Assembly (NCBI RefSeq): GCF_001545155.1
Contig: NZ_CP014226.1
Span: 1,772,191 to 1,836,190 of the forward strand
Source: Halomonas chromatireducens
GTDB taxonomy: Bacteria; Pseudomonadota; Gammaproteobacteria; Pseudomonadales; Halomonadaceae
Length of the DNA stretch: 64,000 nucleotides
Direction of reading: 5' to 3'
Below, piece after piece: positions 51,368 to 61,283 of the stretch (position 1 is its first letter; the number at the start of each line of letters is the position of its first letter). A program made the position numbers and the translations under genes. The notes beneath the pieces are model-generated. The model saw only the letters and a list, made by a program, of their open reading frames with translations, did not search any database and had not been told where the DNA came from.

Positions 51368-53002
51368 TCAGGGATTCTTCACGTAGGCGTTGGGGCGTAG
51401 GTAGAACCACCAGTTGATCACCAGGCACACCGCGTAGAAGATCGCGAAGCCGTACATGGCGAGCTCGGGGGTGCCGGCCTGGATCTGCTCGCCCATCACC
51501 CGCGGGGCGATGAAGGCGCCGTAGGCGGCCACGGCGGAGGTCCAGCCCAGCACCGGCCCCTTCTGGTGCTGATCGAAGATCACGCCGATGGTGCGGAAGG
51601 TGGAGCCGTTGCCGATGCCGCTGGCGGCGAACAGGATCACGAACAGCAGCATGAACACGGCGAAGTAGCTGTTCGGGTCGGTGGAGTTGTAGGCCAGCAT
51701 CATCACGTAGCCGGTGACGGCGGAAGCCACGACCATGACCACCGAGATCACCTGGGTGACAATGGAGCCACCCACCTTGTCGGAGACCCAGCCGCCGATG
51801 GGGCGAATCAGGGCGCCGACGAAGGGACCGATCCAGGCCCAGGTCAGGGCGCTGGGGCCGTCGGGGTTGGCTACGCGGGTCACGCTGCCGTCGGCGGCCA
51901 CTTCCATCATGTTGCCGAAGATGACGTTGATCGACAGCGGCAGCGCGGCTGAGAAGCCGATGAAGGAGCCGAAGGTCAGGATATAGAGAACGGTCATCGA
52001 CCAGGTGTGCTTGTTCGAGAAGATCGCGAACTGCTTCTGGATATTGGGCTTGATTTCACCCGGGATCAGGCGCATCAGCACCAGAGTCAGCACGATGGTC
52101 AGCGGCAGGGCGAGCCACATGCCCAGCAGGTTGAGGGCAAACATGCCGATGATAGCTGCGACGGCGCCCACGGCGTAGAGGCCGAGGATCTTGCCGAAGG
52201 CCTGCATCGGCGTGCCGGGATTCGGGGTAATGGGGCGCAGATTGTTCATGCCGAACCAGCCGGCAAAGGCCAGCGGAATCAGGAACAGCAGCCAGACGAA
52301 GCCGGCGTTCTGGATCCAGGTTTCGGTACCCGCCTCGATGCGCCCGATCAGGGTGCCGCTGGAACTCTGCAGCTCCATGGAGCCGCCGGCGAGGGCGCCG
52401 AAGATACCCACGGTCATCACCAGCGGAATCAGAATCTGCATGGTGGTGACGCCGAAGTTGCCCAGGCCCGCATTCATGCCCAGGGCGTAGCCCTGCTGCT
52501 TCTTGGGGTAGAAGGTCGAGATGTTGCTCATCGAGGCGGCGAAGTTACCGCCGCCGATACCCGAGAGCAGCGCCAGGGCCTGGAAGACCCACAGCGGCGT
52601 GTCGGGGTTCATCAGCGCGACCCCGGTGCCGAAGGCGGGGATCATCAACAGCGCGGTGGTCAGGAAGACGGTGTTGCGCCCGCCGGCGATGCGGATCATG
52701 AACGAGGCGGGAATGCGCAGCGTTGCACCGGAGAGGCCGGCCAGGGCGGTCAGGGTGAACAGCTCCCCCACGGTGAAGGGGAAGCCGAGGTTCTGCATCT
52801 GGGTGGTGATCATGCCCCACATCATCCAGACGGCGAACCCCATCAGCAGGCTGGGGATGGAGATCCACAGGTTGCGGTTGGCGATCTTCTTGCCGCTGCG
52901 TTGCCAGAATTCATCGTTCTCGATATCCCAATGTTCGATATCGCCGTTCGTCTTGCCCGACTTCACGACAGGACCCCCGATATCGGCATCTGTCTTGGCC
53001 AT
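51368..53002 (-). CDS. narK: NarK-type nitrate/nitrite transporter with extended N-terminus
   Basis: A 544-residue MFS transporter. A polar N-terminal arm of about 50 residues precedes helix 1 (WISIPSLLMGFAVWMMWGM). The nitrate signatures are NAGLGNFGVTTMQ and GIGNGSTFRTI; the arginines are in LSGATLRIPASFMIR and GALIRPIGGWVSDK. AGGGGGA precedes ATG 53002. It is first in the array, with an FNR-like and a NarL site upstream. Confidence 0.92.
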   Translation of the reverse strand: MAKTDADIGGPVVKSGKTNGDIEHWDIENDEFWQRSGKKIANRNLWISIPSLLMGFAVWMMWGMITTQMQNLGFPFTVGELFTLTALAGLSGATLRIPASFMIRIAGGRNTVFLTTALLMIPAFGTGVALMNPDTPLWVFQALALLSGIGGGNFAASMSNISTFYPKKQQGYALGMNAGLGNFGVTTMQILIPLVMTVGIFGALAGGSMELQSSSGTLIGRIEAGTETWIQNAGFVWLLFLIPLAFAGWFGMNNLRPITPNPGTPMQAFGKILGLYAVGAVAAIIGMFALNLLGMWLALPLTIVLTLVLMRLIPGEIKPNIQKQFAIFSNKHTWSMTVLYILTFGSFIGFSAALPLSINVIFGNMMEVAADGSVTRVANPDGPSALTWAWIGPFVGALIRPIGGWVSDKVGGSIVTQVISVVMVVASAVTGYVMMLAYNSTDPNSYFAVFMLLFVILFAASGIGNGSTFRTIGVIFDQHQKGPVLGWTSAVAAYGAFIAPRVMGEQIQAGTPELAMYGFAIFYAVCLVINWWFYLRPNAYVKNP

Positions 53003-53051
53003 GTTGATTCCCCCTAGGTGGCTCTGCTGAACCCGGCTTGAGACCTCTGGC

Positions 53052-53065
53052 CTGACCGGGATCAA
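53052..53065. promoter_or_regulatory. FNR/ANR-like box upstream of the narK array
   Basis: CTGACcgggATCAA matches 9 of 10 positions, centred 56 bases before the narK start. Confidence 0.65.
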
Positions 53066-53143
53066 TTCAGGTTCGTATGGCGCAAAGATACGCCGCGCAT
53101 AAGGGGGGCGAAACAGGCTGAAAATGCTGGAAAATCAGGGGAA

Positions 53144-53159
53144 TACCACTTGAGGGGTA
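53144..53159. promoter_or_regulatory. NarL 7-2-7 binding site upstream of the narK array
   Basis: TACCACTTGAGGGGTA fits TACCNMT-N2-AKNGGTA at every defined base. It lies about 85-100 bases upstream of the FNR-like box, the arrangement known from E. coli narK and narG. narXL are the next genes. Confidence 0.82.
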
Positions 53160-53210
53160 GCGGGGGTATTTTAATAAATTGCTGTTTTAAAAGAATAAAT
53201 AAATTATCGA

Positions 53211-53240
53211 GAAAAGAAAAAGGCGCCGTTTCGGCGCCTT
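53211..53240 (-). terminator. Rho-independent terminator after narXL
   Basis: AAGGCGCCG/CGGCGCCTT with a three-base loop, followed on the minus strand by TTTTCTTTTC, 43 bases after the narL stop. Confidence 0.9.
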
Positions 53241-53282
53241 GAAGTCTTTGGAGGTATCCACACAGAGCCGGTCTTGTCCCCC

Positions 53283-53948
53283 CTACCGGTCGATGCCTTC
53301 CTGCACCGCCCACACCGCCGCTTCGACTCGCGAGCGCAGGTTGAGCTTCTTCAGCAGGTGCTTGACGTGGACCTTGACGGTGCCCTCGGTGATATCGAGC
53401 TTGCGTGCGATCAGCTTGTTGGAAAGGCCGGCGGCCAGCTCGCGCAGGATCTCGCGCTCGCGCTGGGTCAGGCTGTGGATATCCGGGGTGGCCGGCGCCG
53501 AGCGCTGGTTGCGCAGTGCCTCGGCGAGAAGTGCAGTGAGGCTTTCACTCACCACCATGCGGCCCAGCGCCACCTGGCGCAGCTGGCGCACCATTTCTTC
53601 GGGCTCCATGTCCTTGAGCAGGTAACCGTCGGCGCCACCGCGCAGCGCGGCGACCAGGTCCTCTTCATGGTCGGAAACGGTAAACATCACCACACGTCCG
53701 GCGAACCCCTCGTCCCGCAGCCGCTTGAGGGTCTGGATGCCGTCCATCTCTGGCATGTTGAGGTCGAGAAGCACCATGTCCGGGTCAAGTTCGATGGCCA
53801 GGCGCACGCCTTCCTGGGGTACGCCGGTGTCGCCGATCAGCAGCAGGTCATCCTCCAGCTCCAGCAGTTGCGCCACGCCGCGGCGCAACAGCGGGTGGTC
53901 ATCGATGATCAGGATACTGGCGGGGGTCTCGTTGATTGGCTGGCCCAT
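53283..53948 (-). CDS. narL: NarL, nitrate/nitrite response regulator
   Basis: A 221-residue regulator with a receiver domain (IDDHP; phosphoacceptor Asp62 in LLDLNMPEMDG; the conserved Lys in YLLKDME) and a LuxR-type helix-turn-helix (LTQREREILRELAAGLSNKLIARKLD... TVKVHV). When phosphorylated by NarX it binds TACYNMT heptamers; a perfect paired site lies before narK. It follows narX by six bases. Confidence 0.95.
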   Translation of the reverse strand: MGQPINETPASILIIDDHPLLRRGVAQLLELEDDLLLIGDTGVPQEGVRLAIELDPDMVLLDLNMPEMDGIQTLKRLRDEGFAGRVVMFTVSDHEEDLVAALRGGADGYLLKDMEPEEMVRQLRQVALGRMVVSESLTALLAEALRNQRSAPATPDIHSLTQREREILRELAAGLSNKLIARKLDITEGTVKVHVKHLLKKLNLRSRVEAAVWAVQEGIDR

Positions 53949-53954
53949 AGCGAT

Positions 53955-55841
53955 TCAGTTTCCGTTCTCTTGAGTGATGGTGGCTGGCTGTCGGGTGATC
54001 AGGCGCGCGGTCTGCGGGGTGAAGGTCAGCTCGACCCGCGTGCCGCCTTCGGCGCGGTTGGTCAGCGTGAGTTCGCCGCCTAGCGTGTGGGCCCGGTCGC
54101 GCATGATGACGAGCCCATAGTGCATGGGCGGTGACTCATCGTTCGCCAGGCCCACGCCGTCGTCCTCGATCCGCAGTTCGATACGGGCTTCCTGAAAGCG
54201 CACCGTGACGCTGGCCCAGTGAGCCTGGGCGTGCTTGTGGATATTGCTCAAGGCTTCCCTGGCGATCTGCAGGACATGGATCTCCTCATTGGGGTTGAGC
54301 AGGTGGGGCGGTACGTCGTAGTGCAGCTCCACCATGGCACCCATCCGATCGGAGAATTCCACTGTTGTCTGGTGCAGGGCCGACTGCAGGCCGGGGCCCT
54401 CCAGCTTGAGGCGGAAGGTGGTAAGCAGTTCGCGCAGTTGACGATAGGCGCTGTTGAGTCCGGTACGCAACTCATCGAACACCGCCGCCTGGGTTTCCCG
54501 GGGGGCGTTCTTGCTCTGCATGCGCTCCAGCCGGGCCACCTGCATCTTGAGGTAGGAGAGCGACTGGGCCAGCGAATCGTGCAGCTCACGGGCGATGATG
54601 GTGCGTTCGTTCATCAATGAGACCTGCTGCTCCTCCTCGATACGGCGCTGAAGATACACCGCCGTGGCCAGCTGGTCGGCCAGGGCATTGAGCAGGCGGC
54701 GCACGCTGTGCGAGAGGCGCTCACCCTTGGGGTACCAGATCTCCAGGGTACCCAGCATCTCCTCGCCCACGCTCACCGGCAGCAGCAGGCACTCTCCTTC
54801 TTCGGTATTCGCGAGTCGCATGGGGTTCGGGTCGATCAGGCAGGCGTGGCAGTCATGGTCGCGGCAATATTCGGGGCGCCGGGCGGAGCGAGTGGCGAGG
54901 ATGGGGATCTGGCTGTTGTCATGGGGGTCGTTGAGCGACAGCCGGATGGGACCGATCTCCAGCAGCTGCTCGACCTGGCGCAGCATGGGGGCGGCGCTGG
55001 TGCAGAGGTCATTGCCGCCGCCGTAGAGCCAGCGGCTGCCATCGTGCAGCACCTGCATCACCTCACTGCTGCGCTCAAGCTCCTGGGTCTTGTGGGCCAC
55101 CCGCTCTTCCAGCGCGGCATAGCTGGAAGCCAGTTGTTCCGACATGTTGTTGAAGGTGCGACCGAGCATCGCCAGCTCGTCGCTGCCGCTGAGCCGGGTG
55201 CGCTGGGAAAAATTGCGCCGTGCGGCTTCCCGGGCCAGCACCATCAGCTGGCGCAGGGGCGCCACCAGGTTATGGCGAATATCATAGAGGGCAATGATCA
55301 GTACCACGGCGGTCAGGCCCAGGAACAGGATCTGCAGTGCGCTGAGCAGGCGAATCTTTGCTTCGGTGTTCTGCTCAAGCTGGCTGACCATGGTGTCGAT
55401 TTCGCCCACCAGGCCGTCAAGAGCCCGATTGAGCGGGTCGATACGCACGTACTGGCTGGCAACGGCCTCGCTCACCTCGGGCGCCAGCTCGTTGTGCCAG
55501 CGAGACAGCACCAGGCGATACTGGCGACGCAGCTCATGAGCCTCGGAGACGGGGATCGCACCGGTCAGCTCGTCGCTGGCCAGCCGCTCCTCGAAGCGAC
55601 GCTTGAGCACGTACACGGCGGCCTGATGATCCATCGAGGGAACCCGCTCGTAGCGCTGCAGGGCAGCAACGATCTGATAGGTATTCATGCGCAGCGAGCC
55701 CGCCACGTTGATGGCCGCGGCGTCGCCTCGGCTACCCCCGGCCACCGCCATGGTTACCACGATACTGATCAAGGCCATGGCACTGATCGCCAGCAGCGAG
55801 GCCACGATGCGGGCCACCAGGGAGCGTTGCAGCAGTTTCAT
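53955..55841 (-). CDS. narX: NarX, nitrate/nitrite sensor histidine kinase
   Basis: A 628-residue sensor: helix 1 near the start, periplasmic nitrate domain beginning with the P-box AAAINVAGSLRMNTYQIVAAL (positions about 40-60), helix 2, HAMP, a central module with a cysteine cluster (CRDHDCHAC), and a HisKA_3/HATPase end (ARELHDSLAQSLSYLK with the phospho-His; EDDGVGL). ATG 55841 gives the usual short N-terminus before helix 1; GTG 55886 is less likely. Confidence 0.94.
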   Translation of the reverse strand: MKLLQRSLVARIVASLLAISAMALISIVVTMAVAGGSRGDAAAINVAGSLRMNTYQIVAALQRYERVPSMDHQAAVYVLKRRFEERLASDELTGAIPVSEAHELRRQYRLVLSRWHNELAPEVSEAVASQYVRIDPLNRALDGLVGEIDTMVSQLEQNTEAKIRLLSALQILFLGLTAVVLIIALYDIRHNLVAPLRQLMVLAREAARRNFSQRTRLSGSDELAMLGRTFNNMSEQLASSYAALEERVAHKTQELERSSEVMQVLHDGSRWLYGGGNDLCTSAAPMLRQVEQLLEIGPIRLSLNDPHDNSQIPILATRSARRPEYCRDHDCHACLIDPNPMRLANTEEGECLLLPVSVGEEMLGTLEIWYPKGERLSHSVRRLLNALADQLATAVYLQRRIEEEQQVSLMNERTIIARELHDSLAQSLSYLKMQVARLERMQSKNAPRETQAAVFDELRTGLNSAYRQLRELLTTFRLKLEGPGLQSALHQTTVEFSDRMGAMVELHYDVPPHLLNPNEEIHVLQIAREALSNIHKHAQAHWASVTVRFQEARIELRIEDDGVGLANDESPPMHYGLVIMRDRAHTLGGELTLTNRAEGGTRVELTFTPQTARLITRQPATITQENGN

Positions 55842-56026
55842 CGCCAGATGGGAACTCCGGTGTGTTGCGGGGGAATGGATAGCCACTATACCCCAGAGGG
55901 TAGCCGCTGCATCTTACCCGATTAGGTAGCGCCTGCTCCTCACAAAGAGGTACCTCGCTTGCCCTTTTGACGCTATGGGCCAGGGTGCCGAGAATTCGTT
56001 GGACCACTCCCTCGGACCCACCGTTC

Positions 56027-57310
56027 ATGAAGTCTGCCGGAAAAGCCCCCGCAGCGGGCGTGCAGGGCGACTATCGTTCGCTGGTGGTCGTGCTGCTGTC
56101 ACCGCTTGCCTTCGCGCTGGTCTTCGCCAGCTGGACCATCTTCGCCGTACTGGGCGTCGAGCTGAAGCGTGTCCTGGGCTTCGGCGCGGTGCAGTTCGCC
56201 GTGCTGCTGGCCATGCCGATGCTCACCGGTGCGCTGTCGGCCCTGCCTCTGGCCATCCTGGCAAATCGCATCGGCGGCCGGCGGGTCATGATTGGCTGCC
56301 TGTTGCTGATCTGCCCCTTTCTTTGGGGTATCGCCCACTCCCGGGAGTACGGCGACTTCCTTCTGGCAGGGGCCGGGTTGGGCCTGGGCGCCGGTTCACT
56401 GGCCGCCGGCCTGGTCTACGTCTCCGCCCTCTGCCCGCGCCGGCATGCCGGCCTGGCGCTGGGGCTCTACGGTGCCGGCATGCTGGGAGCGGGGCTTACC
56501 TATTTTCTGCTACCCCTGATCAGCCAGGCCTATGGCTGGCCCATGGCACCCAAGCTCTTCCTGCTGCCGATACTGCTGGTGGCGGTGCTGCTGTGGCTCT
56601 TCGCCGAGGACGAGCCGTACACCGAGGAGCCCGAGCCGGATAGCCTTGACGACGACTCGCCCCCGCCTGCCGGGAAGCGGAGAGGTGGGCTGCCCGGGCC
56701 GGCCGTCTGGCGCCTGGCCCTCTACTACAGCTTCTTCTACGGCGCCTTCGTGGCGCTGGCGCTATGGTTGCCCGCTTACCTGGCGGCCCAGTACCAGCTG
56801 CCGCTGAAGAGTGCGGCGCTCTGGGCGCTGCTGTTCACCCTGCCGGGAGGGCTGGGACAGATCCTGGGCGGCGCCCTGGCCGACCGACGCGACTTCCGTG
56901 ACCTGCGCTGGTGGGTCAGTGCCTGCGTAATGGTCTGTCTGTTCCTGCTCTCCTACCCCGACTTCACCATGCAGATCCATGGCGTGCATGGGGACCTGGC
57001 CCTGAGGTTTTCCATGCCCCTGTGGGGATTCATCGGTCTGCTGGCGGTGATGGGGCTGGCCATGGGTATCGGCAAGGGTAGCCTGATGTGCCTGATGCAC
57101 CGTGATCATGGCGATGACATGGCCCGTTCGGGTGGGCTGGCGCTGGCCCTGGGTGGGCTCTTTGCCGCGGTCCTGCCGCTGATGTTCGTGCTCGGCAACG
57201 AGTGGATCGGCATACGCACCGCCGGCTTCATGTTCCTCTACGCCGCGCTTGCGGTCTGCATGCTGGTCATGCTCTGGGACTCCACGGCCCGTACCGGCAC
57301 CCCTTCCTGA
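56027..57310 (+). CDS. NarK-like MFS transporter divergent from narXL
   Basis: A 427-residue, twelve-helix MFS protein related to NarK. The first signature motif reads YGAGMLGAGLTY, with Met-Leu where nitrate transporters have Asn-x, and the second is AMGIGKGSLMCLM. An acidic, proline-rich loop (about residues 180-210) separates the halves. It sits before narGHJI, like narK genes elsewhere. The altered motif makes substrate less certain. ATG 56027 is chosen for family fit; no good ribosome-binding site is visible, and GTG 55985 is possible. Confidence 0.78.
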   Translation: MKSAGKAPAAGVQGDYRSLVVVLLSPLAFALVFASWTIFAVLGVELKRVLGFGAVQFAVLLAMPMLTGALSALPLAILANRIGGRRVMIGCLLLICPFLWGIAHSREYGDFLLAGAGLGLGAGSLAAGLVYVSALCPRRHAGLALGLYGAGMLGAGLTYFLLPLISQAYGWPMAPKLFLLPILLVAVLLWLFAEDEPYTEEPEPDSLDDDSPPPAGKRRGGLPGPAVWRLALYYSFFYGAFVALALWLPAYLAAQYQLPLKSAALWALLFTLPGGLGQILGGALADRRDFRDLRWWVSACVMVCLFLLSYPDFTMQIHGVHGDLALRFSMPLWGFIGLLAVMGLAMGIGKGSLMCLMHRDHGDDMARSGGLALALGGLFAAVLPLMFVLGNEWIGIRTAGFMFLYAALAVCMLVMLWDSTARTGTPS

Positions 57311-57518
57311 TGGGGCTTATCCCCTTTCGCGCGGCGCGTCTATCACCTTGTGGGTAGTTGAGGTGTATATGGAGGTAACCGGGCAGTAATCCGCGTTTCG
57401 ATCCTCCAGAATCCTCTCCAAGAACCTGCCCCGGCGGTCGTGTGGAACACGGCGCACGACACGGCAGGCGGGGTGGCCCGGGTGCCACGCAACATTTCAA
57501 GAAGCCTGGAGATCGACC

Positions 57519-60500
57519 ATGAGTCACTTCTTAGATCGGCTGAATTTCTTCCGCAAGGCTCGCGAGCCCTTCGCCAACGACCATGGCGAGTCCCGCGACG
57601 AGTCCCGCGGCTGGGAAGACAGCTATCGGCAGCGCTGGCAGCATGACAAGGTCGTGCGTTCCACCCACGGCGTGAACTGCACCGGCTCCTGCAGCTGGAA
57701 GATCTACGTCAAGAACGGCCTGGTCACCTGGGAGACCCAGCAGACCGATTACCCGCGTACTCGCCCGGACCTCCCCAACCATGAGCCGCGGGGCTGCCCG
57801 CGTGGCGCCAGCTACTCCTGGTACATGTACAGTGCCAACCGCCTCAAGTATCCGCTGGTCAGAAAGCCGTTGCTCAAGCTGTGGCGCGAAGCCAAGCAGC
57901 AGCATGGCGACCCGGTCGACGCCTGGGCCGCCATCGTCGAGGATCCGGCCAAGACCAAGCAGTACAAGCGCGCTCGCGGCATGGGCGGCTTCGTGCGGGC
58001 CAACTGGGACGAGCTCAACGAGCTGATCGCCGCCTCCAACGTCTACACCGCCAAGCAGTACGGCCCCGACCGCATCATCGGCTTCTCGCCGATCCCGGCC
58101 ATGTCCATGGTCAGCTACGCCGCGGGCAGCCGCTATCTGTCGCTGATCGGTGGCGTCTGCATGAGCTTCTACGACTGGTACTGCGACCTGCCGCCGGCCA
58201 GCCCCCAGACCTGGGGCGAGCAGACCGACGTGCCGGAATCGGCCGACTGGTACAACTCCGGCTACATCATCGCCTGGGGTTCCAACGTGCCCCAGACCCG
58301 TACCCCGGACGCCCACTTCTTCACCGAAGTGCGTTACAAGGGCACCAAGACCGTCTCCATTACCCCGGACTACGCAGAGGTCTCCAAGCTCACCGACGAA
58401 TGGCTGTCGGTCAAGCAGGGCACCGATGCCGCGCTGGGCATGGCCATGGGCCACGTGATACTCAAGGAGTTCCACCTCGACAACCCCAGCGCCTACTTCA
58501 CCGAGTACGTGCGCAAGTATTCCGACATGCCCTTCCTGGTCGAGCTGGAAGCGCGCGAGGATGGCAGCTATGCCCCCGGTCGCCAGATGCGCGCCAGCGA
58601 CTTCGAGGCGAGCCTGGGCCAGGACAACAATCCGGAGTGGAAAACCGTCGCCTGGGACGAGACCCGCGACCAGCTGGTGGTGCCGCGCGGCTCCATCGGC
58701 TTCCGCTGGGGCGAGACCGGCGATGAGGTGGGCAAGTGGAACCTCGAATCGCTCGATGCCGAAGGCACCGAGATTAAGCCGCTGCTGTCCCTGGCCGAGC
58801 ACCATGACGACGTGGCTCGGGTGGCTTTCCCCTACTTCGGTGGCATTGCCCACGAGCACTTCGACCACGTAGCCGGCAACGAACTGCTGTTCCACAGCCT
58901 GCCCGCCAAGCGCCTGAAGAAAGCCGACGGCACTGAGATCCTGGCCGTCACCGTATTCGACCTGATGTGCGCCAACTACGGCATCGACCGTGGCTTCGGC
59001 AAAGAGGGCGAGGACGACGGCGCCACCTCCTACGACCAGATCCGCCCCTACACCCCGGCCTGGCAGGAGAAGATCACCGGCGTGCCCGCCGAGCAGGTCG
59101 CCCGCATCGCCCGCGAGTTCGCCGACAACGCCAACAAGACCCAGGGTCGCTCCATGATCATCGTCGGTGCGGCGATGAACCACTGGTACCACATGGACAT
59201 GAACTACCGCGGCCTGATCAACATGCTGGTCATGTGCGGCTGTATCGGTCAGAGCGGTGGCGGCTGGGCCCACTACGTGGGACAGGAGAAGCTGCGTCCG
59301 CAGACCGGCTGGACCCCGCTGGCCTTCGGCCTCGACTGGCAGCGCCCGCCGCGCCACATGAACTCCACCTCCTTCTTCTACAACCACTCCTCCCAGTGGC
59401 GCTACGAGAAGCTCGAGATCAAGGAGATCCTGTCGCCGCTGGCCAAGGCCGAGGACTACCCCGGCAGCCTGATCGACTTCAACGTGCGCTCCGAGCGCAT
59501 GGGCTGGCTGCCCTCCGCGCCGCAGCTCGGCACCAACCCGTTGCGCCTGGCCAAGGCCGCGGAAGCCGCTGGCATGTCCACCAAGGACTACGCTGTCCAA
59601 CAGCTCAAGAGCGGCGAGCTGGCCTTCGCCGCGGAAGACCCGGACAACGCCCAGAACTTCCCGCGCAACATGTTCATCTGGCGCTCCAACCTGCTGGGCA
59701 GCTCGGGCAAGGGTCACGAGTACATGCTCAAGTACCTGCTGGGCACCCGCCACGGCATCCAGGGCAAGGACCTGGGCGACTTCGGCGGCCAGAAACCGCA
59801 GGAAGTGAAGTGGCACGACGAGGCGCCGGAAGGCAAGCTCGACCTGGTGGTCACGCTGGACTTCCGCATGTCCTCCACCTGTCTCTATTCGGACATCGTG
59901 CTGCCCACGGCCACCTGGTACGAGAAAGACGACCTCAATACCTCGGACATGCACCCGTTCATCCACCCGCTGACCGCGGCCACCGACCCGGCGTGGGAGT
60001 CGCGCAGCGACTGGGACATCTACAAGGGCATCGCCAAGGCTTTCTCCAAGGTCTGCGTGGGTCACCTGGGCGAGGAGACCGACCTGGTCACTCTGCCGCA
60101 CCAGCACGACTCCCCCGCCGAGCTGGCCCAGGTCGAGGTGAAGGACTGGAAGAAGGGCGAGTGCGATCTGATCCCCGGCAAGACCATGCCGGCGCTGATC
60201 GAGGTCAAGCGCAACTATCCCGAGACCTATGAGCGCTTCACCTCCGTGGGGCCGCTGCTGGAGAGCATCGGCAACGGCGGCAAGGGCATCGCCTGGAACA
60301 CCGAGAGCGAGGTCGAGCTGCTCGGCAAGCTCAACCACTGCAAGCTCGACGGACCGCACAAGGGGCGCCCGCAGATCGAGACCGCCGTCGATGCCGCCGA
60401 GATGATCCTGACCCTGGCGCCGGAGACCAACGGCCACGTAGCGGTCAAGGCCTGGGACGCACTGTCCAAGATCACCGGGCGCGACCACACCCACCTGGCA

Positions 60501-61283
60501 CGCCCCAAGCAGGAAGAGAAGATCCGCTTCCGCGACGTGGTCGCCCAGCCGCGCAAGATCATCTCGAGCCCGACCTGGTCCGGCCTGGAGGACGAGCACG
60601 TCTCCTACAACGCCGGCTACACCAACGTCCACGAGATGATTCCGTGGCGTACCGTGAGTGGCCGCCAGCAGTTCTATCAGGATCACCCCTGGATGCGCGC
60701 CTTCGGCGAGAGCCTGCTGGTCTACCGTCCGCCGATCAACACCAAGACGGTGACCGGCTTCGACCTGCCCGAGGACAACGGCTACCCGACCAAGGCGCTG
60801 AACTGGATCACGCCGCACCAGAAGTGGGGCATCCACTCCACCTACAGCGACAACCTGCTGATGCTGACGCTGAACCGCGGCGGCCCGGTGGTCTGGATGT
60901 CCGAGCCTGACGCCAAGGAAATCGGCATCGAGGACAACGACTGGATCGAGCTCTACAACGCCAACGGCGCCATCACCGCGCGGGCCATCGTCAGCCAGCG
61001 GGTCAAGGCCGGCATGGTGATGATGTACCACGCCCAGGAGCGCAACGTGAACGTGCCGGGCTCCGAGGTCACCAAGACCCGCGGCGGCATGCACAACTCC
61101 GTGACCCGGGTGTGCCCGAAGCCGACCCACATGATCGGCGGCTACGCGCAGCTCTCTTACAGCTTCAACTACTACGGAACCGTTGGCTCCAACCGCGATG
61201 AATTCGTCCTGATACGCAAGATGAAGAGAATCGACTGGCTCGACGGCGAAGGCAACGACAGCGTTCAGGAGGCCGTGAAATGA
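57519..61283 (+). CDS. narG: NarG, molybdenum catalytic subunit of respiratory nitrate reductase
   Basis: A 1254-residue Mo-bisMGD enzyme that reduces nitrate to nitrite on the cytoplasmic face. The FS0 cluster ligands are His50, Cys54, Cys58 and Cys93 (HGVNCTGSCSW, RGCPRG). The Mo-ligand region EQTDVPESADWYNSGYI and WGSNVPQTRTPDAHFF match E. coli NarG. GGAG precedes the ATG. The stop overlaps narH by four bases. Confidence 0.98.
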   Translation: MSHFLDRLNFFRKAREPFANDHGESRDESRGWEDSYRQRWQHDKVVRSTHGVNCTGSCSWKIYVKNGLVTWETQQTDYPRTRPDLPNHEPRGCPRGASYSWYMYSANRLKYPLVRKPLLKLWREAKQQHGDPVDAWAAIVEDPAKTKQYKRARGMGGFVRANWDELNELIAASNVYTAKQYGPDRIIGFSPIPAMSMVSYAAGSRYLSLIGGVCMSFYDWYCDLPPASPQTWGEQTDVPESADWYNSGYIIAWGSNVPQTRTPDAHFFTEVRYKGTKTVSITPDYAEVSKLTDEWLSVKQGTDAALGMAMGHVILKEFHLDNPSAYFTEYVRKYSDMPFLVELEAREDGSYAPGRQMRASDFEASLGQDNNPEWKTVAWDETRDQLVVPRGSIGFRWGETGDEVGKWNLESLDAEGTEIKPLLSLAEHHDDVARVAFPYFGGIAHEHFDHVAGNELLFHSLPAKRLKKADGTEILAVTVFDLMCANYGIDRGFGKEGEDDGATSYDQIRPYTPAWQEKITGVPAEQVARIAREFADNANKTQGRSMIIVGAAMNHWYHMDMNYRGLINMLVMCGCIGQSGGGWAHYVGQEKLRPQTGWTPLAFGLDWQRPPRHMNSTSFFYNHSSQWRYEKLEIKEILSPLAKAEDYPGSLIDFNVRSERMGWLPSAPQLGTNPLRLAKAAEAAGMSTKDYAVQQLKSGELAFAAEDPDNAQNFPRNMFIWRSNLLGSSGKGHEYMLKYLLGTRHGIQGKDLGDFGGQKPQEVKWHDEAPEGKLDLVVTLDFRMSSTCLYSDIVLPTATWYEKDDLNTSDMHPFIHPLTAATDPAWESRSDWDIYKGIAKAFSKVCVGHLGEETDLVTLPHQHDSPAELAQVEVKDWKKGECDLIPGKTMPALIEVKRNYPETYERFTSVGPLLESIGNGGKGIAWNTESEVELLGKLNHCKLDGPHKGRPQIETAVDAAEMILTLAPETNGHVAVKAWDALSKITGRDHTHLARPKQEEKIRFRDVVAQPRKIISSPTWSGLEDEHVSYNAGYTNVHEMIPWRTVSGRQQFYQDHPWMRAFGESLLVYRPPINTKTVTGFDLPEDNGYPTKALNWITPHQKWGIHSTYSDNLLMLTLNRGGPVVWMSEPDAKEIGIEDNDWIELYNANGAITARAIVSQRVKAGMVMMYHAQERNVNVPGSEVTKTRGGMHNSVTRVCPKPTHMIGGYAQLSYSFNYYGTVGSNRDEFVLIRKMKRIDWLDGEGNDSVQEAVK

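Noticed and set aside
55889..55956. TACCC...GGGTA and AGAGGTACCTC dyads between narX and the divergent transporter as NarL sites
   Set aside because: The arms resemble NarL heptamers, but spacing is 14 bases instead of 16 and key positions of TACYNMT fail; too weak to list as a site.
57311..57518. NarL or FNR sites before narG
   Set aside because: CACCTTGTGGGTA and TTGAGGTGTAT were considered, but both miss several consensus bases; narG may be controlled from further upstream.
57531..61130. A very long open frame antisense to narG (about 1200 codons)
   Set aside because: It mirrors narG with the codon-phase pattern typical of GC-rich DNA, has low-complexity Val/Leu/His/Gly-rich content and matches no family; narG is certain.
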